64,000 nucleotides of DNA, from positions 1 to 64,000 of the forward strand of contig CAYMPV010000014.1 in assembly GCA_964392305.1 (NCBI GenBank). Direction: 5' to 3'. This document shows, piece after piece, positions 25,699-35,884 of the stretch; positions within the stretch are counted from its first letter, which is position 1; each line of letters opens with the position of its first letter. The notes below the pieces were generated by a model that had not been told where the DNA came from, did not search any database, and was given only the letters and a program-made list of their open reading frames with translations. The translations under genes and the position numbers were made by a program. The stretch is from JACKIC01 sp964392305. GTDB taxonomy: Bacteria; Planctomycetota; UBA1135; UBA2386.

Positions 25699-27048
25699 CT
25701 ACCGCGGGCCGCGAACCACCGCGGCAACGGCGCCGATCGGCACGGTGACCTGTTCGCCGCTGGTGAGGTTCTTGACCGCGAGTGTGCCAGCCGCGACCTC
25801 GGCGGTCCCCAGGATCGCCGCGAACGGCGCGCCCAGGTTGCTGGCGTAGGTCAGCTGCTTGCCGAGCTGCGGTGTGTCGGCGAACACTTCGACGCGCAGG
25901 CCCTGATCACGCAGCGCCGACGCCGCAGCGATCGCGGCGGCGGGTGAGACGTCGGCGAAGCGACACAGCATCACCTCGGGGCCGACACCGAGGTCGCCGA
26001 ACATGCCGCGTTCTTCCATCACCAACAGCACCCGCTCGAGGCCCAGCGAGAAGCCGACCGCGGGGATCTGCTGCTTGCCGAACATGCCGATCAGGTTGTC
26101 GTAGCGGCCGCCGCCCCCCATCGAGCCCGACAGGCCAGCGCAAGTGATCTCGAAGATCGGGCCGGTGTAGTAACTCAGGCCGCGCGCCAGGGTCGGATCG
26201 AACACCAGGTGCGCGGCGGCGGGGCCGGCCGCGGCGGCCGTGAACAGTTGCTGCAGGTCGCGCGCCCCGCTGACGAACGTCTCGCCGAGCTCGCCGTTGG
26301 CCAGCCGCGCCAGCGCGCCGTCCGCACGCAGCGTCTCGAGCTGCGTCAGCAGCGCCTCGGCCTTGTCGGCGCCGAGCCCCTTCTGCTCGAACTCGGCGAC
26401 CACACCGTCGCGACCGACCTTGTCGAGTTTGTCGAGCACGATCAGCGCCAACCCTTCACGATCGGCGTCGATGCCGGCGGCGGCGACCAGGGCGCGCAGC
26501 AGTTCGCGGTGATTGGCGTGGATGCGGAAGTCCGTGAAGCCGAGCTCCTGCAGCACCTTGGCGACCGCGCCGCAGACCTCGGCGTCGGCGACCAGGCTGC
26601 TCGTGCCGGTGACGTCGACGTCGCATTGGTAGAACTCGCGGAACCGCCCCTTCGCCGGCCGGTCGGCGCGCCACACCGGTTGGATCGCGTAACGCTTGTA
26701 GAAGGCCGGCAAGGTGCGGTAGTTGGCGACGACGCGCGCCAGCGGCACGGTCAGGTCGTAACGCAGGCCTTCGTCGGCGAGGTCCAGCTCGGTCACGGCG
26801 TCGCCCTCGAGCGCACGCACGAGCTTCTCGCGGCGGTGCAGGATCCGGTAGAGCAACTGGTCACCCTCGGGCCCGTACTTGCCGAGCAACGTGGTGAGGT
26901 TCTCGATCGTCGGCGTCTCCAGCGGCACGAAGCCGAACGACTCGTAGACGCGCTGCACGACGCCGATCACGAACCGGCGACGAGCGACATCGGCGGCGAG
27001 GAAGTCGCGCATGCCGCCGGGAGGTTTGGTGGAGATGGCCTGACTCAT
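25699..27048 (-). CDS. hisS: Histidyl-tRNA synthetase
   Basis: HisRS charges tRNA(His). The 449-aa class II synthetase has FVPLETPTIENLTTLL (motif 1 region), FREFYQCDVDVTG (motif 2), the HisA signature RGLSYYTGPIFE and motif 3 GGGRYDNLIGMFG..IPAVGFSLGLERVLL, followed by a C-terminal anticodon-binding domain. The ATG at 27048 (MSQAISTKPPGGMRDFL) has GGAG 7 nt upstream. The length is typical. The extreme 3' end lies next to the scaffold join, but the reading frame runs cleanly to its stop. Confidence 0.95.
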   Translation of the reverse strand: MSQAISTKPPGGMRDFLAADVARRRFVIGVVQRVYESFGFVPLETPTIENLTTLLGKYGPEGDQLLYRILHRREKLVRALEGDAVTELDLADEGLRYDLTVPLARVVANYRTLPAFYKRYAIQPVWRADRPAKGRFREFYQCDVDVTGTSSLVADAEVCGAVAKVLQELGFTDFRIHANHRELLRALVAAAGIDADREGLALIVLDKLDKVGRDGVVAEFEQKGLGADKAEALLTQLETLRADGALARLANGELGETFVSGARDLQQLFTAAAAGPAAAHLVFDPTLARGLSYYTGPIFEITCAGLSGSMGGGGRYDNLIGMFGKQQIPAVGFSLGLERVLLVMEERGMFGDLGVGPEVMLCRFADVSPAAAIAAASALRDQGLRVEVFADTPQLGKQLTYASNLGAPFAAILGTAEVAAGTLAVKNLTSGEQVTVPIGAVAAVVRGPR

Positions 27049-27086
27049 CTTTGCTCCATGGTGGGCCGGCCTTGGCGCGAAGTCCA

Positions 27087-27270
27087 TGGCGAGCCGCTGC
27101 TGCGTTCGCCACTTCCAGGCGATCACGACGTTCACCGGCGAGGCGGCGCCCCGCTTCCTCGAACTGCGCGCCGCGGTGCCCGAGCTGCTGGTGGCAACAG
27201 CTACCGGCGAGGCTGGCGGATCCCGTTGCCGCAGCTGACCGTGCATCGCGGACCGTCGTTCGCCGACTGA
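27087..27270 (+). pseudogene. Possible frameshifted gene remnant
   Basis: From 27087 one frame reads MASRCC..FQAITTFTGEAAPRFLELRAAVPELLV with strongly G/C-biased third positions. After about 27190 that bias moves to another frame, reading NSYRRGWRIPLPQLTVHRG and ending at a stop at 27268-27270. This pattern suggests a fragment of a gene broken by one frameshift. No family is recognised. The remainder of 27049-27319 shows nothing else. Confidence 0.25.
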
Positions 27271-27319
27271 ACGCCGCCAGCGTCGACGGTTGGGTCCTGG
27301 CGTCGGCTACCATCGGGCG

Positions 27320-27703
27320 ATGGAGCCCGGACTGGTGCTGGTGTTCGCGATCGGCGTCGTCATCGTGGTGCGTCTGGTCGCCGGATCACTCGACGGCGAC
27401 CGCATCGACCGCTACGTGCGCGAACGCGGCGGCCGCGTGATCTCACGCCACTGGAGCCCGTTCGGTCGCGGCTGGTTCGGCGAGCGCGGCGACCGCATCT
27501 ACGAGCTCGACTACGAGGATCGGCATGGCGACCGCCGCCGGGCCACCGTCAAGACCAGCATGTTCAGCGGTGTCTATCTGACCGAGGACCGCATCGTGCG
27601 CCGCACCAGCGTCGAGCCGATCGCGCGCGACGAGCTGAGCGAGGTCGAGCGGTTGCGCGCCGAGAACGCGCGGCTCAAGGCGGAGTTGACCAAACGCGGG
27701 TGA
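27320..27703 (+). CDS. Hypothetical membrane-anchored protein with C-terminal coiled coil
   Basis: This 127-aa protein has an N-terminal membrane helix (MEPGLVLVFAIGVVIVVRLVAG), a compact domain of about 70 residues rich in Arg, Gly and aromatic residues (VISRHWSPFGRGWFGERG, IYELDYEDRHGDRRRATVKTS), and a short C-terminal coiled coil (ELSEVERLRAENARLKAELT). The function is unknown. The ATG at 27320 has TACCAT at 27308-27313, 6 nt upstream, and no Shine-Dalgarno sequence. Confidence 0.6.
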   Translation: MEPGLVLVFAIGVVIVVRLVAGSLDGDRIDRYVRERGGRVISRHWSPFGRGWFGERGDRIYELDYEDRHGDRRRATVKTSMFSGVYLTEDRIVRRTSVEPIARDELSEVERLRAENARLKAELTKRG

Positions 27704-27781
27704 AGGCGCGTGAGCGCACCAAGGCAGCGCTCGGCAAGTGACACGGGAAGAACCTTCGTGAGCGGCGCGTCGAAGCGACGC

Positions 27782-28180
27782 ATGAACGTCACACCGCTGC
27801 GCCGTTCCCGCCGAAACGCGGGCTTCACCCTGATCGAGATCATGGTCGTGATCGTGATCCTTGGGCTGGTGGCGACGCTGGTCGCCAACAACGTGTGGGC
27901 GAACAGCCAACGCGCCAGGGAGGAGAAGGCCCGCTTCGACGCCAGGCAGATCGCCAACGCGGTGCGCATGTTCCAGGTCGACCACGGCCGCCTGCCGCAG
28001 CTCGAGGAACTCATCGCACCCGACGCCAAGGGCCGTTCCTACCTGATCGAACTACCCGACGATCCGTGGCAGACGACCTACCTGCTGCGCGAGGCCGAGC
28101 CACCGCAGGGCTTCGAAGTGCGCAGCTGCGGCCCCAACAAGCTCGAGGGCGACGCCGACGACATCAGCTCTCGCCAGTGA
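27782..28180 (+). CDS. gspG: Type II secretion major pseudopilin-like protein GspG
   Basis: GspG is the major pseudopilin of type II secretion. The 132-aa protein has a basic leader (MNVTPLRRSRRNAG), the prepilin cleavage site G14/F15 and the hydrophobic helix FTLIEIMVVIVILGLVATLV with the conserved Glu at mature position 5. The globular part carries the GspG hallmarks DDPWQTTYLL and CGPNKLEGDADDISSR, which correspond to the DPWG-x-PY and G-x-D-x-x-x-GG..DI segments; the calcium-site region is slightly altered. No other secretion gene lies nearby, so this is an orphan copy. Confidence 0.85.
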   Translation: MNVTPLRRSRRNAGFTLIEIMVVIVILGLVATLVANNVWANSQRAREEKARFDARQIANAVRMFQVDHGRLPQLEELIAPDAKGRSYLIELPDDPWQTTYLLREAEPPQGFEVRSCGPNKLEGDADDISSRQ

Positions 28181-28187
28181 GGCACGC

Positions 28188-31100
28188 TCACCGCCCGCGG
28201 TTGCGCAGGAAAACGATCAGGTCACGCAGCTCGGTGGGGTTCAGGCCGTTGACGAGGCCAGGCGGCATCGGCGACATCGGCGACGGCGCGACCGCGGTGA
28301 CGTCGGCGACCGGAATGCGCACCGGCACGGCGTCGGCGACGGCCGGCACGACTTCCCAGAAGGTCTCAGCCGCGACGACGACCTTGGTGGCGCGACCGAA
28401 CACGGCGCTGCCGTCGCGTTTGGCGACGACGCTTCCCGAGTACTGGTCGCTGATCACCTTGCCAGGCTCGAGGATCGCCTCGAGCACGTCGCGCGCGGTG
28501 AACTTGTTGCCGAGGCTGGTCAGGTCGGGGCCGTGGTTGCCACCTTCGCCGGCGAAGTAGTGGCACGACGCGCAACCGATCGCGTGGAACAGGTTGTGGC
28601 CCGCAGTGAGATCGGCACCCGCGCCGTCCCCCACCGCGGCGACGGCGGCGTCCAACGTCCAAGCGCGGCCCGGGCCCTTGGGCGGCGTGCTCTGGAACCT
28701 GGGCAGGTCGGCCTTGGCCTTGCCGACCAATTCGGCGAGCTGCTCCTGCTCGGCGGGGCTGCAGGTCTCCCAGGCCGCGTCGATCATCGCCTTGAGGTAC
28801 CCGTCGTAGCTGGCGCCGCCCTTGCGGGTGCGCGCCTCGGTGAAGAACGACAACAGGATGCGCCGCTGCTCGAGCGTCCAGCCGCGCTCGACCGTGCGCA
28901 ACGCGTTGGCGATCGCGATCTGCCCCGTCGGCGGCATCGCCGCGAGCATCTTCTCGATCGCGCCGCCGTAGTTGGCGTTGCGCGCCGCGACCTCGGCCCA
29001 CGCCGGCGGTGTCGCCGGGCGCATCGGCGTCAGCAGCGGCACGGCCTTGTCGAGCAGACCCGGAGCGTCGATGTAGGCGAGCAGTTCGACCAGGTCGCCG
29101 TCGAGGCGATCGTCGCCGCTCGGGAGCAGCGGCAGCAGCCGTGTCGCCAGCGCCGCGCGCAGTTGATCGTCGGCCGGCCCCAGCCGCAGCAGCGCCAGCG
29201 CGTGCACCCGCAGCCAGGCGATCTGGTCGGCCTTCGCCATGCCGACGAATGCCATGCCGCCGAGCGCGTCCATCACCGGCCGCAGATCCTCGCCGCTGCC
29301 CTGCTTGGCGAGGGCCAGCAGGAACTGCAGCCTGGCGCCGTCGGTCGCGAATTCCCTCGAGCGCAGCAACCCGCGCCATTCGGCCACGGGCCGCCGTTCG
29401 AGCGCGATGCGGGCCGCGACGCAGCCGCGCGCGCCGAGCCCCAGGTCGGAGACGAGCTGGCTCACCGAACGCGTCGTCGCTTCCCGTTCGACGACGCGCC
29501 GCAGCTTCTCGTGCATGTACGCGATCGTGTCGATGCGCTTCGCTGCGGGCGGAGTCGACAGAGCCAGCAGCGTCGACGGCAGCCCGCGCCCACCGGTGAG
29601 CACGAACGTGCGTCCGTCGACGACGACCGCGTCGGTCAGCGGCAGCGGCACGCCCGAGAACGCTTCGCGCGCGCGCCCCGTCATGACCTGCCCCGGTTCG
29701 TCGAAGCCCACCGTCCAGGCCGTGCCGAACGTCCAATCGAGCGCCAGCACGCCGTTGGGGCTGGTGACCAGGCCGGTCGGCGAGCCCGGTCCGATGTCGC
29801 ACAGCGCCGGCGGCGCATCGGGATAGTCCGCGTACCACTTGTTGCTGCCGTGGCGCCAACCGTAGTCGACCCCTTCCTGCACCATCAGGACACGCGTCGG
29901 CCGGTACCACGGCAGGCCCATGTCCCACTCCATGTCGGCGTCGTAGGCGACGACGTCGCCGCTCGGCAACACGGCGAGGTCGTAGGCGTTGCGGAAGCCG
30001 CAGCACAACAGCACCCAGTTGTCGCCGTCGGGTTCGACGCGGCACACGTAACCGCCGGGCGGCAGGATGCCGACCGCGTGGCCGTTGGGGTCGTTCAAAC
30101 GCGGCAGCAGGCGATCCTCGGCCCAGTTGGTCGGCACGCGACTGACCCGGAACTCCGTCGGCTTGGTGTGGTTACCGCACAACACCAACAGGTTCTCGCC
30201 GTCGGGCGCCGGCACCACCGCGTGCGGGCCGTGCTCACCGCCACCGTCGAGCTTGCGCAGCAACTCCACCTTGTCCAGACGATCGTCGCCGTCGCTGTCG
30301 GTGAGTCGATACAGGCCCGAACGTCGCCCGTTGACCACCGCGTAGAGCGAATCGCGGAACCAGCACAGGCCCTGGCAGCCGTCGAGGTCGACGTCGACCT
30401 TCTCGATCGTCGTCGTTTCGCCGAGTCCGGCCGCCGGCGTGATGCGGTAGAGCCCACGCGCCTGGTCGCTCGCATACAGGCGCCCCTTGTCGCCGGCGCC
30501 GAGCACCACCCACGAACCGAGAGAACGCGGCACCTCGAGCAGCAGCGCCGCGTCGTCCGCCATCGGTCCGGACAAGCCGATCGCGGGCACGGCGACCTGC
30601 GGCAGGAACGGGTCGACGAGCGCGCCGAGAGCCCCTTCGCCGAGCGCACCGCTCCACGGCAGGCCGCGCTGGCCGACCGCGCCGAGCACCTTCACTGCCG
30701 ACCACGCGCTGTCGTCGAACGCCACCGTGTCCCAACCGTCGGGGTCGTCGCCGCTGCAGCGCCAGTCGCCGTCGCTGACCAGCTCGCCGCGCGTCTCACC
30801 GACTTGCCATTCCAGGCGCAGCGCCAACGCGGCCACACCACCGTCGTTGCTGCCCTGCACCGCGATGACGTTGTCGCCGGCGCGCAGCAGTTTGGCGACC
30901 TCGGCGTTCACGGGCACCTCCCAGCGATCGCTCTGCGCGACGCGCTCGCCGTTGATCGCGACGCGGCAGTGGTTGTCGCACGTGACGCGCAACGTCGCGC
31001 GTGACGGCACTGCAGGCAGCGTGAACTCGCGTCGGAAGAACAGTTCTTCGTCGTCCTGCGGCGAGTCGTCCCAGAGCCACTGTGTCGTCGCACCCTTGGG

Positions 31101-31859
31101 CAGCGTCACGCGCATCGCGTCGCGCTTGCGCAGCGCGTTGATCGACACCGGCAACGCCGCCAGCTCTTCGCGCGGCAGGCGCCGCAGGGTCAGGTTCTTC
31201 CACCACACGGTCATCGGCGGCCCGGCGTGCACCTGCAGCGCCAGGATCCCGGCGCGGGCGACATCGGCAAGGTCGTCCTGCACCACCGCGACCAATTCGC
31301 CATCCAGTTCATGCCACACGAGGTTGCCGCGCGCGACGATGCGCAGCGTGTGCCACGCCGTGAGGTCGCGGACCCGCGGTGTCGCGACGCCGCCGAGATC
31401 ACGCAGTTGACCGGTCGCATCGCGCGCGACGAATCGCCCGTGCCGGCACAGGATGCCCGCGCCGCGTTCCTCGTAGAGCATGCCGAGGTAGTCGGGGTTG
31501 CCGTGGATGTCGGCCTGGTAACCGGCGACGCCGAACCCGGCGCCGTCGATGCCGCGACTGCGGTACTGCACGCCGGAGTTGTTGTCGCCTTCGAGCCGCA
31601 CCTCGGCCGAGAACTCGAAGTCGCCGACCTCGCCACCTTCCCAGATCAGGAACGTGTTGGCCGCGACCGGATGGCCGACGGTCGAACCGACCAGGCATCC
31701 GTCGCGCACGCTCCAGACCGCGGGATCGCCGCGCCAACCGCGCAACGATGCGCCATCGAAGAGCTTCTCGGGGTTCTGCGGATCTTGGGGCGCGAGCGAG
31801 ATCGCGAGCCAAACGGCCGTTGCCAAGGCGTGCATGAGGCGCGCAGTGTCACCGATCAT
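28188..31859 (-). CDS. PVC-type multidomain haem protein (DUF1080 + propeller + HEAT + cytochrome c)
   Basis: This 1,223-aa secreted protein has a signal peptide around MIGDTARLMHALATAVWLAISLA. Domains in order are: DUF1080 (about 25-225: KLFDGASLRGWRGDPAVWSV, NNSGVQYRSRGIDG, GYQADIHGNPDYLGMLYEERG), a galactose-binding-like jelly roll (about 240-400), a sorbosone/glucose-dehydrogenase-type propeller (about 420-760: LYRITPAAGLGETTTIEKVDVD, GFRNAYDLAVLPSGD, DMEWDMGLPWYRP, VDYGWRHGS), HEAT-like helices, and a C-terminal haem domain with CASCH and GPDLTSLGNKF, as in the PVC cytochrome family TIGR02603. These proteins are thought to oxidise sugars with electron transfer to haem. Start codons at 31859 and 31835 are both possible; the first keeps a basic residue in the signal peptide. 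Confidence 0.88.
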   Translation of the reverse strand: MIGDTARLMHALATAVWLAISLAPQDPQNPEKLFDGASLRGWRGDPAVWSVRDGCLVGSTVGHPVAANTFLIWEGGEVGDFEFSAEVRLEGDNNSGVQYRSRGIDGAGFGVAGYQADIHGNPDYLGMLYEERGAGILCRHGRFVARDATGQLRDLGGVATPRVRDLTAWHTLRIVARGNLVWHELDGELVAVVQDDLADVARAGILALQVHAGPPMTVWWKNLTLRRLPREELAALPVSINALRKRDAMRVTLPKGATTQWLWDDSPQDDEELFFRREFTLPAVPSRATLRVTCDNHCRVAINGERVAQSDRWEVPVNAEVAKLLRAGDNVIAVQGSNDGGVAALALRLEWQVGETRGELVSDGDWRCSGDDPDGWDTVAFDDSAWSAVKVLGAVGQRGLPWSGALGEGALGALVDPFLPQVAVPAIGLSGPMADDAALLLEVPRSLGSWVVLGAGDKGRLYASDQARGLYRITPAAGLGETTTIEKVDVDLDGCQGLCWFRDSLYAVVNGRRSGLYRLTDSDGDDRLDKVELLRKLDGGGEHGPHAVVPAPDGENLLVLCGNHTKPTEFRVSRVPTNWAEDRLLPRLNDPNGHAVGILPPGGYVCRVEPDGDNWVLLCCGFRNAYDLAVLPSGDVVAYDADMEWDMGLPWYRPTRVLMVQEGVDYGWRHGSNKWYADYPDAPPALCDIGPGSPTGLVTSPNGVLALDWTFGTAWTVGFDEPGQVMTGRAREAFSGVPLPLTDAVVVDGRTFVLTGGRGLPSTLLALSTPPAAKRIDTIAYMHEKLRRVVEREATTRSVSQLVSDLGLGARGCVAARIALERRPVAEWRGLLRSREFATDGARLQFLLALAKQGSGEDLRPVMDALGGMAFVGMAKADQIAWLRVHALALLRLGPADDQLRAALATRLLPLLPSGDDRLDGDLVELLAYIDAPGLLDKAVPLLTPMRPATPPAWAEVAARNANYGGAIEKMLAAMPPTGQIAIANALRTVERGWTLEQRRILLSFFTEARTRKGGASYDGYLKAMIDAAWETCSPAEQEQLAELVGKAKADLPRFQSTPPKGPGRAWTLDAAVAAVGDGAGADLTAGHNLFHAIGCASCHYFAGEGGNHGPDLTSLGNKFTARDVLEAILEPGKVISDQYSGSVVAKRDGSAVFGRATKVVVAAETFWEVVPAVADAVPVRIPVADVTAVAPSPMSPMPPGLVNGLNPTELRDLIVFLRNRGR

Positions 31860-31926
31860 CCGCTCCGCGTCACGCAGCCCGTTCGCCACCGACAGCATCG
31901 GTCGTGCCATGTGGTACCCTTGCACC

Positions 31927-32472
31927 ATGCGCACGATCCCCCTGCTGCTCGGTGTCCTGGCCTTGGCGGCCCATGCCAAGGCCGACAAGTTCTGGCTCGA
32001 AGACCCCGCCGTCGCCGCCAAGGCGAGTGAAGGTTCTTCTGCGGCCGTCATCGAAGGTGTCCTGGTCGCCGAGAAGGACGGCGTCTACGAGATCCGCACG
32101 GTCGGTGGCACGCTGTTCCTGCCCAAGGCCAACGTGTTCCGCGTCGATCGTGACGACCTCACGGTCGCCAAGGTCGAGAGCGCCGAGAAGGACGCTGCCG
32201 GGGCCCTCGAAGCGGCCAACACCGAACGCCGCATGGTCGCCGAGGCGAGCCACCGCGAGCGCAACCTGCGTGCGGTCGAAGCGTCGGTGCGCAAGAGCGA
32301 ATCGCCCGCCGTCACTCAGCCGGTGGACGCCGGCTTCGATGCCGTGCTCGGCGTTGCCATCGAGCAGAACGTCAACAACGCGAGCGTTCGGCTGCAGTTG
32401 CGCAACGCCTACGCGCAGACGCGCGACCGCAGCTACCTCAAGACGCTGCGTCAGCTGCGCCGCATGCGCTGA
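31927..32472 (+). CDS. Hypothetical secreted protein with coiled-coil segment
   Basis: This 181-aa protein has a signal peptide (MRTIPLLLGVLALAAHAKA). The mature part starts with a small beta-rich segment (VIEGVLVAEKDGVYEIRTVG, GTLFLPKANVFRVDRDDLTV) and continues as a charged helix (VESAEKDAAGALEAANTERR). It ends in an Arg-rich segment. The function is unknown. TACCCT at 31915-31920 lies 6 nt before the ATG. It diverges from the large haem protein, with 67 bp between the start codons. Confidence 0.6.
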   Translation: MRTIPLLLGVLALAAHAKADKFWLEDPAVAAKASEGSSAAVIEGVLVAEKDGVYEIRTVGGTLFLPKANVFRVDRDDLTVAKVESAEKDAAGALEAANTERRMVAEASHRERNLRAVEASVRKSESPAVTQPVDAGFDAVLGVAIEQNVNNASVRLQLRNAYAQTRDRSYLKTLRQLRRMR

Positions 32473-32556
32473 GTTGGTGGCGAGCCGCTGACGCCGCGGG
32501 CGCGATGCCGGAACGGATTCCCTGGCGGATCCGCTCGCGGTAGCGGCGCGGAGAAC

Positions 32557-32737
32557 TAGCCCGGACTATTCATGAGAGAAAGGCTGCGAACCCGCCCTGC
32601 CCCTCGCTGCCTGCGTTGCGCGGCAGAACCTGTCCTCAGCGTGGCAGACACCACGCCTCCGGGAGAACCTGCCACGCGCCTTGGCACCGAGCGGCATTGC
32701 GGGCTCTCGCACCTTCCCTCATGAATAGTCCGGGCTA
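32557..32737. mobile_element. MITE-like element with 24-bp terminal inverted repeats
   Basis: A 181-bp non-coding element is bounded by inverted repeats at 32557-32580 and 32714-32737 that match at 23 of 24 positions (outer part TAGCCCGGACTATTCATGAG). CTAG is present at both ends (32556-32559 and 32735-32738). If that is the target duplication, the repeat proper begins CCCGGACTATTCATGAG. No open frame lies inside. It looks like a non-autonomous transposon (MITE) mobilised by a transposase encoded elsewhere; the family (TA- or 4-bp-duplicating, for example IS630 or IS1380 type) cannot be settled here. Confidence 0.75.
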
Positions 32738-32798
32738 GCATCGGTGCCGGCGCCGGACACCCTGTCCGGTTGCCGCGACTCATCGTCCGGAGATTCCG

Positions 32799-33821
32799 AT
32801 GCACACCCGCTCTCGCCTGTGGCCCGCGGCCCTCTTGTTCACGACCCCGTTCTTCGCCGCCTGTTCCGGCGAGCCCGCCGCTGCCGGCGTCAGCGTGCTG
32901 ACGCCGCCGCTCGGCCTGGAGTCGGTGCAGCTGACGACCGCGGCGGACAACCCGCTGACCGAAGCCAAGGCCGCGCTCGGCAAGCAGCTGTTCTTCGATC
33001 CGCGACTGTCGGGCTCCGGCAAGATGTCGTGCTCGAGCTGCCACCTGCCCGAACGCGCGTTCACCGACAGCAAGCGCTTCTCGACCAAGGACGACGGCAA
33101 GGACAACTCGCGCAACTCGCCGACCATGTACAACGTCGGCTACCTCGAGAACCTCTACTGGGACGGCCGCGCCAAGGGGCTCGAAGCCAACGTGCTGGCG
33201 GCATGGAAGGCCCAGATCGGCGGCGTGCCGGCCGACGTCGCCGCGCGGCTTGCCGCCGTCGACACCTACAAGAGCGCCTTCCAGGCCGCGTTCGGCGCCG
33301 GGCCCGACGAAACCACCGTGGTGCACGCGTTGGCGTCGTTCCTGCGCACGCTGCGCAGCGGTGACTCGGCGTTCGATCGCGCTGCGGCCGGCGACGCCAA
33401 GGCGCTGACCGAAGACGCCAGGAAGGGGCAGGAACTGTTCCTCGGCAAGGCCGGCTGCGTGACCTGCCACGTGCCGCCGCTGTTCACCGACCGGCTCTAC
33501 CACAACGTCGGCATCGGCATGGGCGCCGAGCAGCCCGACGTCGGTGCGGCCAAGCCGACCGGCGACACGACCAAGACCGGCGCGTTCAAGACGCCGACGC
33601 TGCGCGACGTCGCCAAGACCGCGCCCTACTTCCACGACGGCAGCGTCGCGACGCTGCGTGAAGCGGTGGTGTTGATGGCCAGCGGCGGCATCGCCAACGC
33701 CCACAAGGACCCGCTGGCACTCGATCGCAAACTCAACGACGCCGAGATCGACCAGCTGGTGGCGTTCCTCGAGTCGTTGACGGGCAACCAGAAGTTCGTC
33801 GCGCCGTCGATCCCGAAGTAG
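32799..33821 (+). CDS. Di-haem cytochrome c peroxidase/MauG-type lipoprotein
   Basis: Bacterial di-haem peroxidases reduce hydrogen peroxide in the periplasm with electrons from cytochromes; MauG-like members oxidise proteins instead. The 340-aa protein has a lipoprotein signal (TTPFFAAC, C22) and two c-type haem sites, C78-SS-C81-H82 and C220-VT-C223-H224. Family segments include GKQLFFDPRLSGSGKMSCSSCH, SRNSPTMYNVGYLENLYWDGRA, GAFKTPTLRDVAKTAPYFHDGS and LVAFLESLTG. GGAG before the ATG at 32799 supports the start. The MITE ends 61 bp upstream, so it sits in the promoter region. Confidence 0.93.
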   Translation: MHTRSRLWPAALLFTTPFFAACSGEPAAAGVSVLTPPLGLESVQLTTAADNPLTEAKAALGKQLFFDPRLSGSGKMSCSSCHLPERAFTDSKRFSTKDDGKDNSRNSPTMYNVGYLENLYWDGRAKGLEANVLAAWKAQIGGVPADVAARLAAVDTYKSAFQAAFGAGPDETTVVHALASFLRTLRSGDSAFDRAAAGDAKALTEDARKGQELFLGKAGCVTCHVPPLFTDRLYHNVGIGMGAEQPDVGAAKPTGDTTKTGAFKTPTLRDVAKTAPYFHDGSVATLREAVVLMASGGIANAHKDPLALDRKLNDAEIDQLVAFLESLTGNQKFVAPSIPK

Positions 33822-33856
33822 GGCGTCGGCGCGCGATCGGCACCGCACCGGCGACT

Positions 33857-35782
<1,926 letters not shown>

Positions 35783-35796
35783 TGGGGCGAAGGAGG

Positions 35797-35873
35797 GTAC
35801 CGAACCGGGTACAAACCACAACCTGCCAGCCGCTGCGCGGCTGGCAGGTTGTCGTTTGTACCCGGTTCGGTAC
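35797..35873. repeat. Dispersed palindromic hairpin repeat, near-perfect copy
   Basis: GTACCGAACCGGGTACAAAC, then CACAACCTGCCAGCCGC, pairs with the complementary right arm ending TTCGGTAC across a loop of about 3 nt. This makes a stem of about 37 bp with one evident mismatch, followed by GCAAC. It lies between uup and the dnaJ-type gene and is the most complete member of the family seen also at 25529-25603 and 18091-18121. Confidence 0.75.
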
Positions 35874-35884
35874 GCAACCCCCGG

